Positions 7,085-12,662 of a stretch of 12,662 nt of DNA are shown in pieces. Position 1 is the first letter of the stretch. Every line of letters starts with the position of its first letter. The position numbers and the translations under genes are program-made. The DNA is taken from the NCBI GenBank assembly GCA_964441935.1, contig CAYTXI010000074.1, positions 1 to 12,662 of the forward strand, read 5' to 3'. The notes under the pieces are model-generated. The model made no database searches. It saw only the letters and a list, made by a program, of their open reading frames with translations, and was not told the origin of the DNA. The stretch is from JBBDMC01 sp964441935. GTDB lineage: Bacteria > Pseudomonadota > Alphaproteobacteria > Rhizobiales > Kaistiaceae.

Positions 7085-7834
7085 ATGTCTTTCCTTCGCA
7101 AACCCTCAAGCCTGCATAGCGTGCTGCTTGTCGCCGCCGGCGCCCTCGCCGTCATCGCCGCCGGCGTCATGACCAGTGGCGAGAAGGCCCGCGCCGGTGG
7201 TCGGGTGGGGCCGGTCGTGGACATCCCGGCGCCGGCAATGGACGAGCCGGCCGGCGGCGGCATGGAAACGGCGATCTTCGCTGGCGGCTGCTTCTGGGGC
7301 GTGCAGGGCGTGTTCCAGCACATCACGGGCGTGGAAAGCGCCGTATCGGGTTATGCCGGCGGTCATCTCCAAGATCCGACATACCGGGACGTGACGACTG
7401 AGACGACCGGCCACGCCGAGGCGGTGAAGGTGACCTTCGATCCCAAGGAAATCTCCTACGGCAAGCTGCTGCAGGTCTTCTTCTCGGTAGTGCACGACCC
7501 GACGCAGCTCAATCGCCAGGGCAATGACGTGGGCACGAGCTACCGCTCGGCGCTGTTCACGATGAACGCCGGCCAGGCGAAGGTCGCCAAGGCCTACATC
7601 GCCCAGCTCGACGCCACCAACAAGTTCCCGGGCAAGATCGTCACCGAGGTGACGCCCTACAGCAACTTCTATCGGGCGGAGGACTACCACCAGGACGCCA
7701 CCACCACGATCTCGATTAATCCCGGCTACATCATCGCCCTCGACCTGCCGAAGATCGAGGCGCTGAGGGTGGCCTTCCCCGAGCTGTGGCGCGCCGACGC
7801 GGTGCTGGTGATACCCAGCCACGCCGGGGCCTGA
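7085..7834 (+). CDS. msrA: Exported peptide-methionine (S)-S-oxide reductase MsrA
   Basis: MsrA reduces methionine S-sulfoxide, the stereoisomer MsrB does not handle. The 249-residue protein has a hydrophobic N-terminal segment at about 12-29 after a basic start (LRKPSS), with a plausible signal peptidase site at ARA|GG (37/38); it could instead remain as an anchor. The catalytic domain begins near residue 61 with IFAGGCFWG (catalytic C69), then SGYAGG (88-93), a glutamate in the TGHAEAV stretch (108-114), VHDPTQLNRQGNDVGTSYRS (136-155) and EDYHQ (199-203). C69 is the only cysteine in the protein, so it lacks the C-terminal resolving cysteines of enzymes such as the E. coli one. The ATG follows AGGAGG (7071-7076) at 8 bases. 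Confidence 0.95.
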   Translation: MSFLRKPSSLHSVLLVAAGALAVIAAGVMTSGEKARAGGRVGPVVDIPAPAMDEPAGGGMETAIFAGGCFWGVQGVFQHITGVESAVSGYAGGHLQDPTYRDVTTETTGHAEAVKVTFDPKEISYGKLLQVFFSVVHDPTQLNRQGNDVGTSYRSALFTMNAGQAKVAKAYIAQLDATNKFPGKIVTEVTPYSNFYRAEDYHQDATTTISINPGYIIALDLPKIEALRVAFPELWRADAVLVIPSHAGA

Positions 7835-7856
7835 ACCGGCGTCCCTTGATTGACTC

Positions 7857-7887
7857 GTCGGCCGCTGCCACGTAAACAGCGGCCGAC
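7857..7887 (+). terminator. Stem-loop after msrA, probable terminator
   Basis: GTCGGCCGCTG at 7857-7867 and CAGCGGCCGAC at 7877-7887 form a perfect 11-pair GC-rich stem around a 9-base loop, 23 bases after the msrA stop. Only a short pyrimidine stretch follows (TCT), not a clear T-run, so it may act as a weak terminator or a 3' end stabiliser. Confidence 0.55.
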
Positions 7888-7900
7888 TCTGGCAACAGGC

Positions 7901-7906
7901 TAGAAT
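7901..7906 (+). promoter_or_regulatory. Possible -10 box for ffh
   Basis: TAGAAT matches TATAAT in five of six bases and lies about 96 bases before the ffh start, just after the msrA stem-loop. No -35-like hexamer stands at 16-18 bases upstream, where the stem-loop sequence lies. Offered only as the best candidate in the gap. Confidence 0.22.
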
Positions 7907-7917
7907 AGGCAAGCCGA

Positions 7918-7972
7918 CCGGGGGCCGGACCCCGGAGGTCAGCGTCCGCCAGCGCATTGCGCCCGCGGGCGC
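7918..7972 (+). other. Hairpin-prone leader of ffh
   Basis: CCGGGG (7918-7923) pairs with CCCCGG (7930-7935) around a 6-base loop, and GCGCCCGCGGGCGC at 7959-7972 is a perfect 14-base palindrome. Both lie in the untranslated region before ffh. They do not match SRP RNA: I see no GGAAGC tetraloop region. Their role, if any, is unknown. Confidence 0.3.
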
Positions 7973-8001
7973 GCAGGGCGTTGGAAAGAGCACAGGACGC
8001 G

Positions 8002-9504
8002 ATGTTCGAATCCCTGTCGGAACGCCTCGGCGGCATCCTCGACAAGCTGACCAAGCGCGGCGCGCTGTCGGAGGCCGACGTCGGCGAGGCGATGCGCGAG
8101 GTGCGCCGGGCGCTGCTCGAAGCCGATGTCGCCCTCGACGTGGTGCGCTCGTTCACCGAAAAGGTGCGCGCCCAGGCGGTTGGGCAGGACGTCATCCGCT
8201 CGATCGCGCCGGGCCAGATGGTCGTCAAGATCGTCCACGACCGACTGATCGAGATGCTGGGGTCGGGGGCGGAGCCGATCGACCTCAACGCGCCGGCGCC
8301 CGTACCGCTGATGCTGGTCGGGCTGCAGGGCTCGGGCAAGACGACGACGGCGGCGAAGATCGCCCGGCGGCTGGCGGATCGCCAGAAGCTCAAGGTGCTG
8401 ATGGCTTCGCTCGACACGCGCCGGCCGGCGGCGCAGGAGCAGCTCAAGATCCTCGGCGAGCAGGCCGGCATCGCCACGCTGCCGATTGTTAGCGGTCAGA
8501 CGCCGGTGGAGATCGCGCGGCGCGCGGAAAGCGCCGCCAAGCTCGGCGGCTATGACGTGTTTATCCTCGATACTGCCGGCCGCACCCATATCGACGAGCC
8601 GCTGATGGCGGAGATGGTCGATATCAGAGGGGCGAGCCGGCCGCACGAGATCCTGCTTGTCGCCGACGCGCTCACCGGCCAGGACGCCGTCAATCTGGCC
8701 AAGGCATTCGACGAGCGGGTCGGCATCACCGGTATCGTGCTCACCCGCGTGGACGGCGACGGGCGCGGCGGCGCGGCGCTCTCCATGCGCGCGGTCACCG
8801 GCAAGCCGATCAAGCTGATCGGCGTCGGCGAGAAGCTCGATGCGCTGGAAGATTTCGACCCGGCGCGCATCGCCGGGCGCATCCTCGGCATGGGCGACAT
8901 CGTCGGGCTGGTCGAAAAGGCGGTCGAGACGATCGACGCCGAAGAGGCCGCCAGGGCCGCCGAGCGCATGCGTAAGGGCGCGTTCGATCTCGACGATCTC
9001 GCAGAGCAGCTCGTCCAGATGCAGAAGATCGGCGGCATGTCGGGGGTGATGGGAATGCTCCCCGGCGTCGGCAAGATGAAGAGGCAGATCGATGCCATGG
9101 GCGTCGACGACTCGGTGTTCAAGCGCCAGACGGCGATCATCTCTTCGATGACGCCCAGGGAGCGCAAGAAGCCGGAGCTGCTCAAAGCCTCGCGCAAGAA
9201 GCGGGTCGCCGCTGGTTCCGGCACGCGCGTCGAAGAGGTCAACAGGCTCCTCAAGATGCACCGGCAGATGGCCGACATGATGAAGCAGATGGGCAGGGGC
9301 AAGGGCGCGTTTGCCCGCATGCTCGGCGGCATGGGCGGGATGGGCGGCGGCGTGCCGCAGATGGACCCGGCGGCACTGGAGCGCCTCGCCAAGGGCGGCG
9401 GCCTCGCACAAGGCCTGTCCGGTGGTCTGCCCGGCCTGCCCGGTCTCGGCGGCCCCGGCGCGCCGAAGCTGCCCGGCCTGCCTGGCCTGCCGAAAAAGAA
9501 ATGA
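8002..9504 (+). CDS. ffh: Signal recognition particle protein Ffh
   Basis: Ffh is the GTPase subunit of SRP. It binds signal sequences and 4.5S RNA and delivers ribosomes to FtsY. The 500-residue protein shows the N domain (1-95), P-loop GLQGSGKTTT (107-116), DTRRPAA (138-144), DTAGR (190-194), TRVDGDGRGGAAL (248-260) with arginine in place of the more usual lysine of TKxDG, and LEDFDP (282-287). The M domain runs from about 325, with the RNA-binding stretch GSGTRVEEVNRLLK (405-418) and methionine-rich helices before and after it. The tail from 440 is Gly/Met-rich, then made of PGLPGL-type repeats ending in three lysines. The ATG at 8002 gives the standard MFESLSERLGG start; a weak AGGA precedes it. 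Confidence 0.97.
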   Translation: MFESLSERLGGILDKLTKRGALSEADVGEAMREVRRALLEADVALDVVRSFTEKVRAQAVGQDVIRSIAPGQMVVKIVHDRLIEMLGSGAEPIDLNAPAPVPLMLVGLQGSGKTTTAAKIARRLADRQKLKVLMASLDTRRPAAQEQLKILGEQAGIATLPIVSGQTPVEIARRAESAAKLGGYDVFILDTAGRTHIDEPLMAEMVDIRGASRPHEILLVADALTGQDAVNLAKAFDERVGITGIVLTRVDGDGRGGAALSMRAVTGKPIKLIGVGEKLDALEDFDPARIAGRILGMGDIVGLVEKAVETIDAEEAARAAERMRKGAFDLDDLAEQLVQMQKIGGMSGVMGMLPGVGKMKRQIDAMGVDDSVFKRQTAIISSMTPRERKKPELLKASRKKRVAAGSGTRVEEVNRLLKMHRQMADMMKQMGRGKGAFARMLGGMGGMGGGVPQMDPAALERLAKGGGLAQGLSGGLPGLPGLGGPGAPKLPGLPGLPKKK

Positions 9505-9519
9505 CGATGCGTGGCATCG
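9505..9519 (+). other. Hairpin directly after the ffh stop
   Basis: CGATGC (9505-9510), loop GTG, GCATCG (9514-9519) make a perfect 6-pair stem starting on the base after the ffh stop codon. No T-run follows, so it is more likely a stability or processing element within the ffh-rpsP transcript than a terminator. Confidence 0.4.
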
Positions 9520-9541
9520 CCCACTCGGAATGACGACCATG

Positions 9542-9562
9542 TTTCTTCTTTGCAAGAAAGGA
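9542..9562 (+). promoter_or_regulatory. AT-rich hairpin overlapping the rpsP ribosome binding site
   Basis: TTTCTT (9542-9547) is complementary to AAGAAA (9554-9559), whose last bases form part of the AAAGGA Shine-Dalgarno at 9557-9562, 8 bases before the rpsP ATG. A second register, TTCTT (9546-9550) with AAGAA (9554-9558) and a 3-base loop, is also possible. Pairing would partly hide the ribosome binding site. The stem is weak. Confidence 0.35.
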
Positions 9563-9570
9563 CTGACCGC

Positions 9571-10011
9571 ATGTCCCTGAAGCTTCGCCTTTCTCGCGCC
9601 GGCGCCAAGAAGCGGCCGTTTTACCGGATCGTCGTTGCTGACTCGCATTCCCCGCGCGACGGCCGCTTCATCGAGATCGTCGGCACCTACAACCCGATCT
9701 TGCCGAAGACGGACGACAAACGGGTCGTGCTCAAGAGCGAGCGCATTCAGCACTGGTTGGGCGTCGGTGCGCAGCCAACCGACCGGGTGCTGCGCTTCCT
9801 CGACGCTGCCGGCCTCGCCAAGCGGACGCCGCGCAACAACCCGCAGAAGGCGATGCCCGGCAAGAAGGCTCAGGAGCGCGCCGAGGCCGCTGCCGCCAAG
9901 GCAGAGGCTCCAGCGGAGCCCGTCCCGGCAGAGCCTGTGCCGGCGGAGGCTCCGGCCGAACCCGCGCCAGCGGCCGACGCCGCGGAAGGCGCCGAGGCTC
10001 AGGCGGGGTGA
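9571..10011 (+). CDS. rpsP: 30S ribosomal protein S16 with long C-terminal tail
   Basis: S16 binds 16S rRNA and helps 30S assembly. The core, about residues 1-85, is standard: LKLRLSRAGAKKRPFYRIVV (3-22), SPRDGRFIEIVGTYNP (27-42) and LKSERIQHWLGVGAQPTD (54-71). The tail from about 95 to 146 is a lysine/alanine stretch followed by Ala/Pro/Glu repeats, making the protein almost twice the length of E. coli S16 (82 residues). Tails are usual in alphaproteobacteria; this one is towards the long end in my judgement. The ATG follows AAAGGA at 8 bases. It lies 66 bases after ffh and 10 bases before rimM. Confidence 0.97.
   Translation: MSLKLRLSRAGAKKRPFYRIVVADSHSPRDGRFIEIVGTYNPILPKTDDKRVVLKSERIQHWLGVGAQPTDRVLRFLDAAGLAKRTPRNNPQKAMPGKKAQERAEAAAAKAEAPAEPVPAEPVPAEAPAEPAPAADAAEGAEAQAG
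9901..9972 (+). repeat. Ala/Pro/Glu repeat in the rpsP tail
   Basis: The stretch codes for residues 111-134 of S16, built from repeated AEP-V/A-P and AEAP units. It is a short imperfect tandem repeat likely to vary in copy number between strains and to be disordered in the protein. Confidence 0.6.
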
Positions 10012-10021
10012 CCGGCGGGCG

Positions 10022-10564
10022 ATGAGCCCGGAGGCGCACGTGGTCGTCGGCCAGGTGGGCGCCGCCCACGGCATCAAGGGCGAAGTGCGGCTGAGGTCGT
10101 TCACCGAAACGCCGATGGACATCGCTGGTTACGCGCCGCTTACGGCGCCGGACGGGCGTTGCTTCGAGATCGAGGCGGCGCGCCCGGCTGCCGGTTCGGC
10201 CCCGGACATGCTCGTGGTGCGCTTCAAGGGCATCGACGAGCGCGGCGCGGCGGAGGCGCTGAACGGAATCGAGCTGTCGGTGACCCGCGATCGCCTGCCG
10301 GAGCCGCAGGAGGACGAGTTCTATCACGCCGACCTGATCGGCCTGGCGGCGGTGACGGTCGGGGGTCAGACGCTCGGAACGGTCATTGCAGTCAACAACT
10401 ACGGCGCTGGCGACATCCTCGAAATCGGGCCACCGCGCGGGACGCCGATCCTGGTGCCGTTCACCCGCGCCGCGGTCCCGGAGGTCGACGTCACCGGCGG
10501 CCGGGTGGTGGTCGATCCGCCGCCTGGGTTGATCGAAGTCGGCGACGAGGAGGCGGAGCCGTGA
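10022..10564 (+). CDS. rimM: Ribosome maturation factor RimM
   Basis: RimM binds S19 and the 30S head and aids maturation of the 3' domain of 16S rRNA. The 180-residue protein shows the N-terminal motif VVGQVGAAHGIKGEVRLRSF (8-27), the linker motif VRFKGIDERGAAEALNG (66-82) and a C-terminal PRC-barrel domain beginning DEFYHADLIGL (98-108), with NYGAGDILEI (126-135) and ILVPFTRAAVPEVD (143-156). The length agrees with the family. The ATG at 10022 lies 10 bases after the rpsP stop with a weak purine-rich leader. The stop overlaps the trmD start as GTGA. Confidence 0.96.
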   Translation: MSPEAHVVVGQVGAAHGIKGEVRLRSFTETPMDIAGYAPLTAPDGRCFEIEAARPAAGSAPDMLVVRFKGIDERGAAEALNGIELSVTRDRLPEPQEDEFYHADLIGLAAVTVGGQTLGTVIAVNNYGAGDILEIGPPRGTPILVPFTRAAVPEVDVTGGRVVVDPPPGLIEVGDEEAEP

Positions 10565-11262
10565 CCTTCAAAGCGACCGTGCTCACCCTTCTTCCGGATG
10601 CGTTTCCCGGACCACTCGGTGCGAGCCTCGCCGGCAAGGCGCTGGCACAGGGGATCTGGTCGCTCGAGGTGCGCGATATCCGTGGCTCGGCCACGGACCG
10701 GCACCGTTCGGTCGACGATACGCCGGCCGGCGGCGGACCGGGGATGGTGATGCGGGCCGACGTGTTGGCCGCGGCGATTGACGCCGCCTCGCCGGCGGGC
10801 GACGAACGGCCGCGCCTGCTGATGAGCGCCCGCGGTCGGCGGCTCGATCAGGCGTGGGTGCGCGAACTCGCGGGCGGTCCCGGCGCGGTGATCGTCGCAG
10901 GACGGTTCGAGGGCGTGGACGAACGGGTGATCGAAGGCCGCGGCCTCGTCGAGGTGTCGATCGGAGACTATGTCTTGTCGGGCGGCGAACTTGCCGCGAT
11001 GGCGCTTATAGACGCGGTCGTCAGGCTGCTTCCCGGAGTGATGGGCAACGTCGGTTCCGCGATCGAGGAGAGCTTTACGCAAGGCGTGTTGGAGTATCCC
11101 CAATACACGCGCCCGCAAGTGTGGGAAGGCCGTCCGATCCCCGAGGTGCTTTTGTCGGGCGATCACGACCGGATCGCCAAGTGGCGGCGGTCCGAAGCGC
11201 TGCGGCTGACGCGGGAGCGCAGGCCGGACCTGATTGGCGGCCGGTCTAGTAGGTCAAGTTGA
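10561..11262 (+). CDS. trmD: tRNA (guanine-N1)-methyltransferase TrmD
   Basis: TrmD puts m1G at position 37 of tRNAs with a G36-G37 pair, preventing +1 frameshifting. The 233-residue protein has the trefoil-knot signatures GGGPGMVM (57-64), AGRFEGVDERV (113-123), SIGDYVLSGGE (133-143) and YPQYTRPQVWEGRPIPEVLLSG (179-200 region). By hand alignment with the E. coli enzyme, R154 corresponds to R155 here, while D169, the presumed general base, corresponds to E170 (in AIEESF). The GTG start overlaps the rimM stop. The protein ends with a short serine/arginine tail, and its last 17 bases overlap the convergent DUF1036 gene. Confidence 0.96.
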   Translation: MTFKATVLTLLPDAFPGPLGASLAGKALAQGIWSLEVRDIRGSATDRHRSVDDTPAGGGPGMVMRADVLAAAIDAASPAGDERPRLLMSARGRRLDQAWVRELAGGPGAVIVAGRFEGVDERVIEGRGLVEVSIGDYVLSGGELAAMALIDAVVRLLPGVMGNVGSAIEESFTQGVLEYPQYTRPQVWEGRPIPEVLLSGDHDRIAKWRRSEALRLTRERRPDLIGGRSSRSS

Positions 11263-11686
11263 GAGTGACGTTCGCGGTCCGCCCTATGCGGACCTCGCGG
11301 TACTGGACCGCTTCAAAGCCATCGTCGCACGACACAACCTGGTCGTCTCCTTCGACGTCCGCATTGCGGGTTTCGAAAGCGTCTTCGGCGATGCAGAAAT
11401 ACCCCCCTTTCTGCTTCGGCCCCGCATGCCACGATCCGCCCTCGCCGTCGCCGTAGATGTAGATTCTGTCGCCGGCGAGGGGTTCATCGATCATTTCGGC
11501 GCACTCGCCGGTGGCGATGCTCCACCACCCTTCGGCGACCCAGCCCTGTTGGCTGTCGTGATAGCCGACGGCAAGGCTCGCTTCGTCATCGGTCTGGTTG
11601 CAGACGGTGAAGCCGGCATCAGCGCGGAGCGGAAGGATCAGCGCGGCGGCAATGGTCAAGACGACGAGAGCGGAGCGGCGCAACAT
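11246..11686 (-). CDS. Secreted DUF1036 protein
   Basis: The 146-residue protein starts with a Sec signal peptide (LRR, hydrophobic 6-20, likely cut after ADA at 24). The mature part has the DUF1036 pattern FTVCNQT (26-32), VGYHDSQQGWVAEGWWSI (40-57), GECAEM (60-65) and RIYIYG (74-79), with four cysteines (C29, C62, C98, C120) that could form two disulfides in the periplasm. The family is common in alphaproteobacteria and has no known function. ATG at 11686 is preferred because GGTGA stands 8 bases before it and the signal peptide is compact; an ATG at 11710 would add eight residues and has no ribosome binding site. It faces trmD and overlaps its end by 17 bases. Confidence 0.88.
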   Translation of the reverse strand: MLRRSALVVLTIAAALILPLRADAGFTVCNQTDDEASLAVGYHDSQQGWVAEGWWSIATGECAEMIDEPLAGDRIYIYGDGEGGSWHAGPKQKGGYFCIAEDAFETRNADVEGDDQVVSCDDGFEAVQYREVRIGRTANVTLNLTY

Positions 11687-11757
11687 CGCGATTATCACCC
11701 CGGTTAACATCGATGAGGGATGAACCTAGATGCGCAGCGGAGACGCCGCCAGCGGTA

Positions 11758-11786
11758 TCGACAATTAGGGTTGATTGGAGTATGGA
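11758..11786 (+). promoter_or_regulatory. Candidate promoter for rplS
   Basis: TCGACA (11758-11763) and TATGGA (11781-11786) stand 17 bases apart. The first matches TTGACA in five of six bases, the second matches TATAAT only in its first half. The antisense DUF1036 gene separates rplS from trmD, so rplS needs a start point in this gap unless transcription runs through. A leader of roughly 85 bases would follow, including a small AACCG-CC-CGGTT hairpin at about 11786-11797. Confidence 0.4.
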
Positions 11787-11879
11787 ACCGCCCGGTTTTC
11801 ACGGACTAGCGGGCGGACGGCTTGACGCGCGGAGACGCTCGCCTCCTCTGCTGGACTGCCAGGAAAAGGTTCGCTTCTC

Positions 11880-12323
11880 ATGAACATCATCAACGAGCTC
11901 GAGAAAGAGCAGGCGGCCGCGATCGTCGGCGATCGCGGCGTTCCCGAGTTCGCTCCAGGCGACACCGTCAGGGTCAACGTCAGGGTGACCGAGGGAACCC
12001 GAACCCGCATCCAGGCCTACGAGGGCGTTTGCATCGCGCGCTCCGGCGGTGGCCTCAACGAGAGCTTCACGGTGCGCAAGATCTCCTACGGTGAGGGCGT
12101 GGAGCGTGTGTTTCCCGTCTGTTCGCCGTCAATCGACTCGATCGAAGTGGTTCGGCGCGGCAAGGTGCGGCGGGCGAAGCTCTATTACCTCAGAGGACGG
12201 CGCGGCAAGTCGGCGCGCATTGCCGAGAAGGTGGACTACCGCACCCGCACGGCCGAGATCGAAGCGACCCTCGACGAGGTGCCGGCACCGGATCCGGAAG
12301 CGGAGACAGCCGGGACCGAATAA
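11880..12323 (+). CDS. rplS: 50S ribosomal protein L19
   Basis: L19 lies at the 30S-50S interface. The 147-residue protein shows the family core: FAPGDTVRVNVRVTEGTRTR (24-43), IQAYEGVCIARSGGG (44-58), FTVRKISYGEGVERVFPV (63-80), CSPSIDSIEVVRRGKVRRAK (81-100) and LYYLRGRRGKSARIAEK (101-117). The enteric protein ends soon after this; the extra acidic tail of about 30 residues is typical of alphaproteobacteria. The ATG follows AGGAAAAGG (11861-11869) at about 10 bases. It stands apart from trmD because of the inserted DUF1036 gene. Confidence 0.97.
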   Translation: MNIINELEKEQAAAIVGDRGVPEFAPGDTVRVNVRVTEGTRTRIQAYEGVCIARSGGGLNESFTVRKISYGEGVERVFPVCSPSIDSIEVVRRGKVRRAKLYYLRGRRGKSARIAEKVDYRTRTAEIEATLDEVPAPDPEAETAGTE

Positions 12324-12325
12324 GC

Positions 12326-12412
12326 ATGTTGGTCCGGTCGCGCCGGATCGCAGTTCTGCACGCCTGGCTGGTGCTTCGCGGACGGCCGTCCAGACCGACC
12401 CGTGGGAGCTGA
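12326..12412 (+). CDS. Possible 28-residue leader peptide before leuC (low confidence)
   Basis: An ATG two bases after the rplS stop opens a 28-codon frame ending in TGA. Eight of its first 17 residues are leucine, valine or isoleucine (starts MLVRSRRIAVLHAWLVLRG), followed by an Arg/Pro-rich end. Amino-acid biosynthesis genes are often preceded by short peptides rich in the end product, and leuC follows. Against this: no Shine-Dalgarno, no run of adjacent Leu codons, and no clear T-run terminator downstream. It may be chance. Confidence 0.2.
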   Translation: MLVRSRRIAVLHAWLVLRGRPSRPTRGS

Positions 12413-12517
12413 ACGTCGCTGACGCGGGGCCCGCGGGTGCCGTGCCCGTGGTCGAGCCGGTCTTTCCTTGCCACCGTCGCCACGCAGGCGACGGAGCTTG
12501 ACCCGGCTGGCGCCGGG
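12380..12517 (+). other. Series of inverted repeats between rplS and leuC
   Basis: Four elements lie in a row: the palindrome GGACGGCCGTCC (12380-12391); CGCGG/CCGCG (12423-12427 with 12431-12435); CCGTCGCC/GGCGACGG, a perfect 8-pair stem with a 5-base loop (12474-12481 with 12487-12494); and CCCGGC/GCCGGG with a 4-base loop (12502-12507 with 12512-12517). The third is the strongest and could end the rplS transcript, though no T-run follows. GACGG of the third stem could also pair with CCGTC of the first. Confidence 0.45.
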
Positions 12518-12574
12518 CGACCATATCAGGCCTGCCGAAACCGGCTTTTCCAGGGCCTACGGAGCAGTATCGCA

Positions 12575-12662
12575 ATGCCCGCCCCGCAGACGCTCTACGA
12601 CAAGATTTGGAACGACCACCTGGTCGACCAACAGGAAGACGGTACGTCGCTGATCTACGTCG
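12575..12662 (+). CDS. leuC: 3-isopropylmalate dehydratase large subunit LeuC (start only)
   Basis: Twenty-nine codons are present before the window ends. The translation MPAPQTLYDKIWNDHLVDQQ followed by EDGTSLIYV matches the well-conserved LeuC N-terminus (TLYDKIWxxHxVxxxEDGTxLxYI). LeuC and LeuD form the iron-sulfur isomerase that turns 2-isopropylmalate into 3-isopropylmalate in leucine synthesis. The iron-sulfur cysteines lie beyond the window. GGAG at 12561-12564, 10 bases before the ATG, serves as ribosome binding site. rplS next to leuC is a common arrangement in Hyphomicrobiales. Confidence 0.93.
   Translation, partial: MPAPQTLYDKIWNDHLVDQQEDGTSLIYV

Noticed and set aside
7835..8001. 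The SRP RNA gene (ffs), looked for next to ffh because of hairpins there
   Set aside because: None of the conserved SRP RNA elements (GGAAGC-type tetraloop and flanking asymmetric loop) are present, and the hairpins are too short.
9316..9501. Gly/Met and PGLPGL-rich tail of Ffh as a separate feature or frameshift
   Set aside because: The frame is continuous to the stop and Gly/Met/Pro-rich tails are common in Ffh proteins.
7939..10122. A 727-codon open frame antisense to ffh and rpsP
   Set aside because: It mirrors strongly GC-biased codons of two certain genes, is rich in Arg, His, Leu and Ala without any family motif, and has no ribosome binding site. It is a typical shadow frame in GC-rich DNA.

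Overview
The window is GC-rich, tightly packed bacterial chromosome and almost entirely housekeeping. Several traits point to an alphaproteobacterium, most likely Hyphomicrobiales (Rhizobiales): the ccmC-ccmD-ccmG order, a DUF2585/UPF0314 gene, S16 and L19 proteins with C-terminal extensions, a DUF1036 gene, and the runs dapF-mtaB-ftsY-yciB and ffh-rpsP-rimM-trmD / rplS-leuC. The genus cannot be fixed from sequence alone. I see no tRNA, rRNA, CRISPR array, insertion sequence, prophage or attachment site.

Layout. (1) 29-1903, plus strand: a small basic four-cysteine protein of unknown function, then ccmC, ccmD and ccmG of cytochrome c maturation, the last two joined by ATGA and GTGA overlaps. 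(2) 6272-1904, minus strand: the operon dapF, mtaB, ftsY, yciB, DUF2585. It covers lysine/peptidoglycan precursor synthesis, tRNA thiomethylation, the SRP receptor and two membrane proteins. Its last stop codon directly abuts the ccmG stop. (3) 6480-7834, plus strand: two methionine sulfoxide reductases that both carry export signals, MsrB with a twin-arginine signal and MsrA with a Sec-type signal or anchor. (4) 8002-11262, plus strand: ffh, rpsP, rimM, trmD. (5) 11246-11686, minus strand: a secreted DUF1036 protein that overlaps the trmD end and separates trmD from rplS. (6) 11880-12323 rplS, then a 251-base gap, then the start of leuC, cut by the window edge.

How the genes work together. 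Ffh and FtsY are the two GTPases of co-translational membrane targeting, and both are encoded here. The S16, RimM, TrmD and L19 genes are the classic ribosome-maturation group. The Ccm proteins and the Msr pair act at the membrane or in the periplasm, and all depend on thiol chemistry there.

I found no convincing new multi-gene system. The points most worth a second look are: the exported Msr pair, which appears to lack resolving cysteines; the gap before leuC, with a short reading frame rich in branched-chain residues and several hairpins; the possible Asp-to-Glu change at the TrmD catalytic site; and the four-cysteine protein ahead of ccmC.
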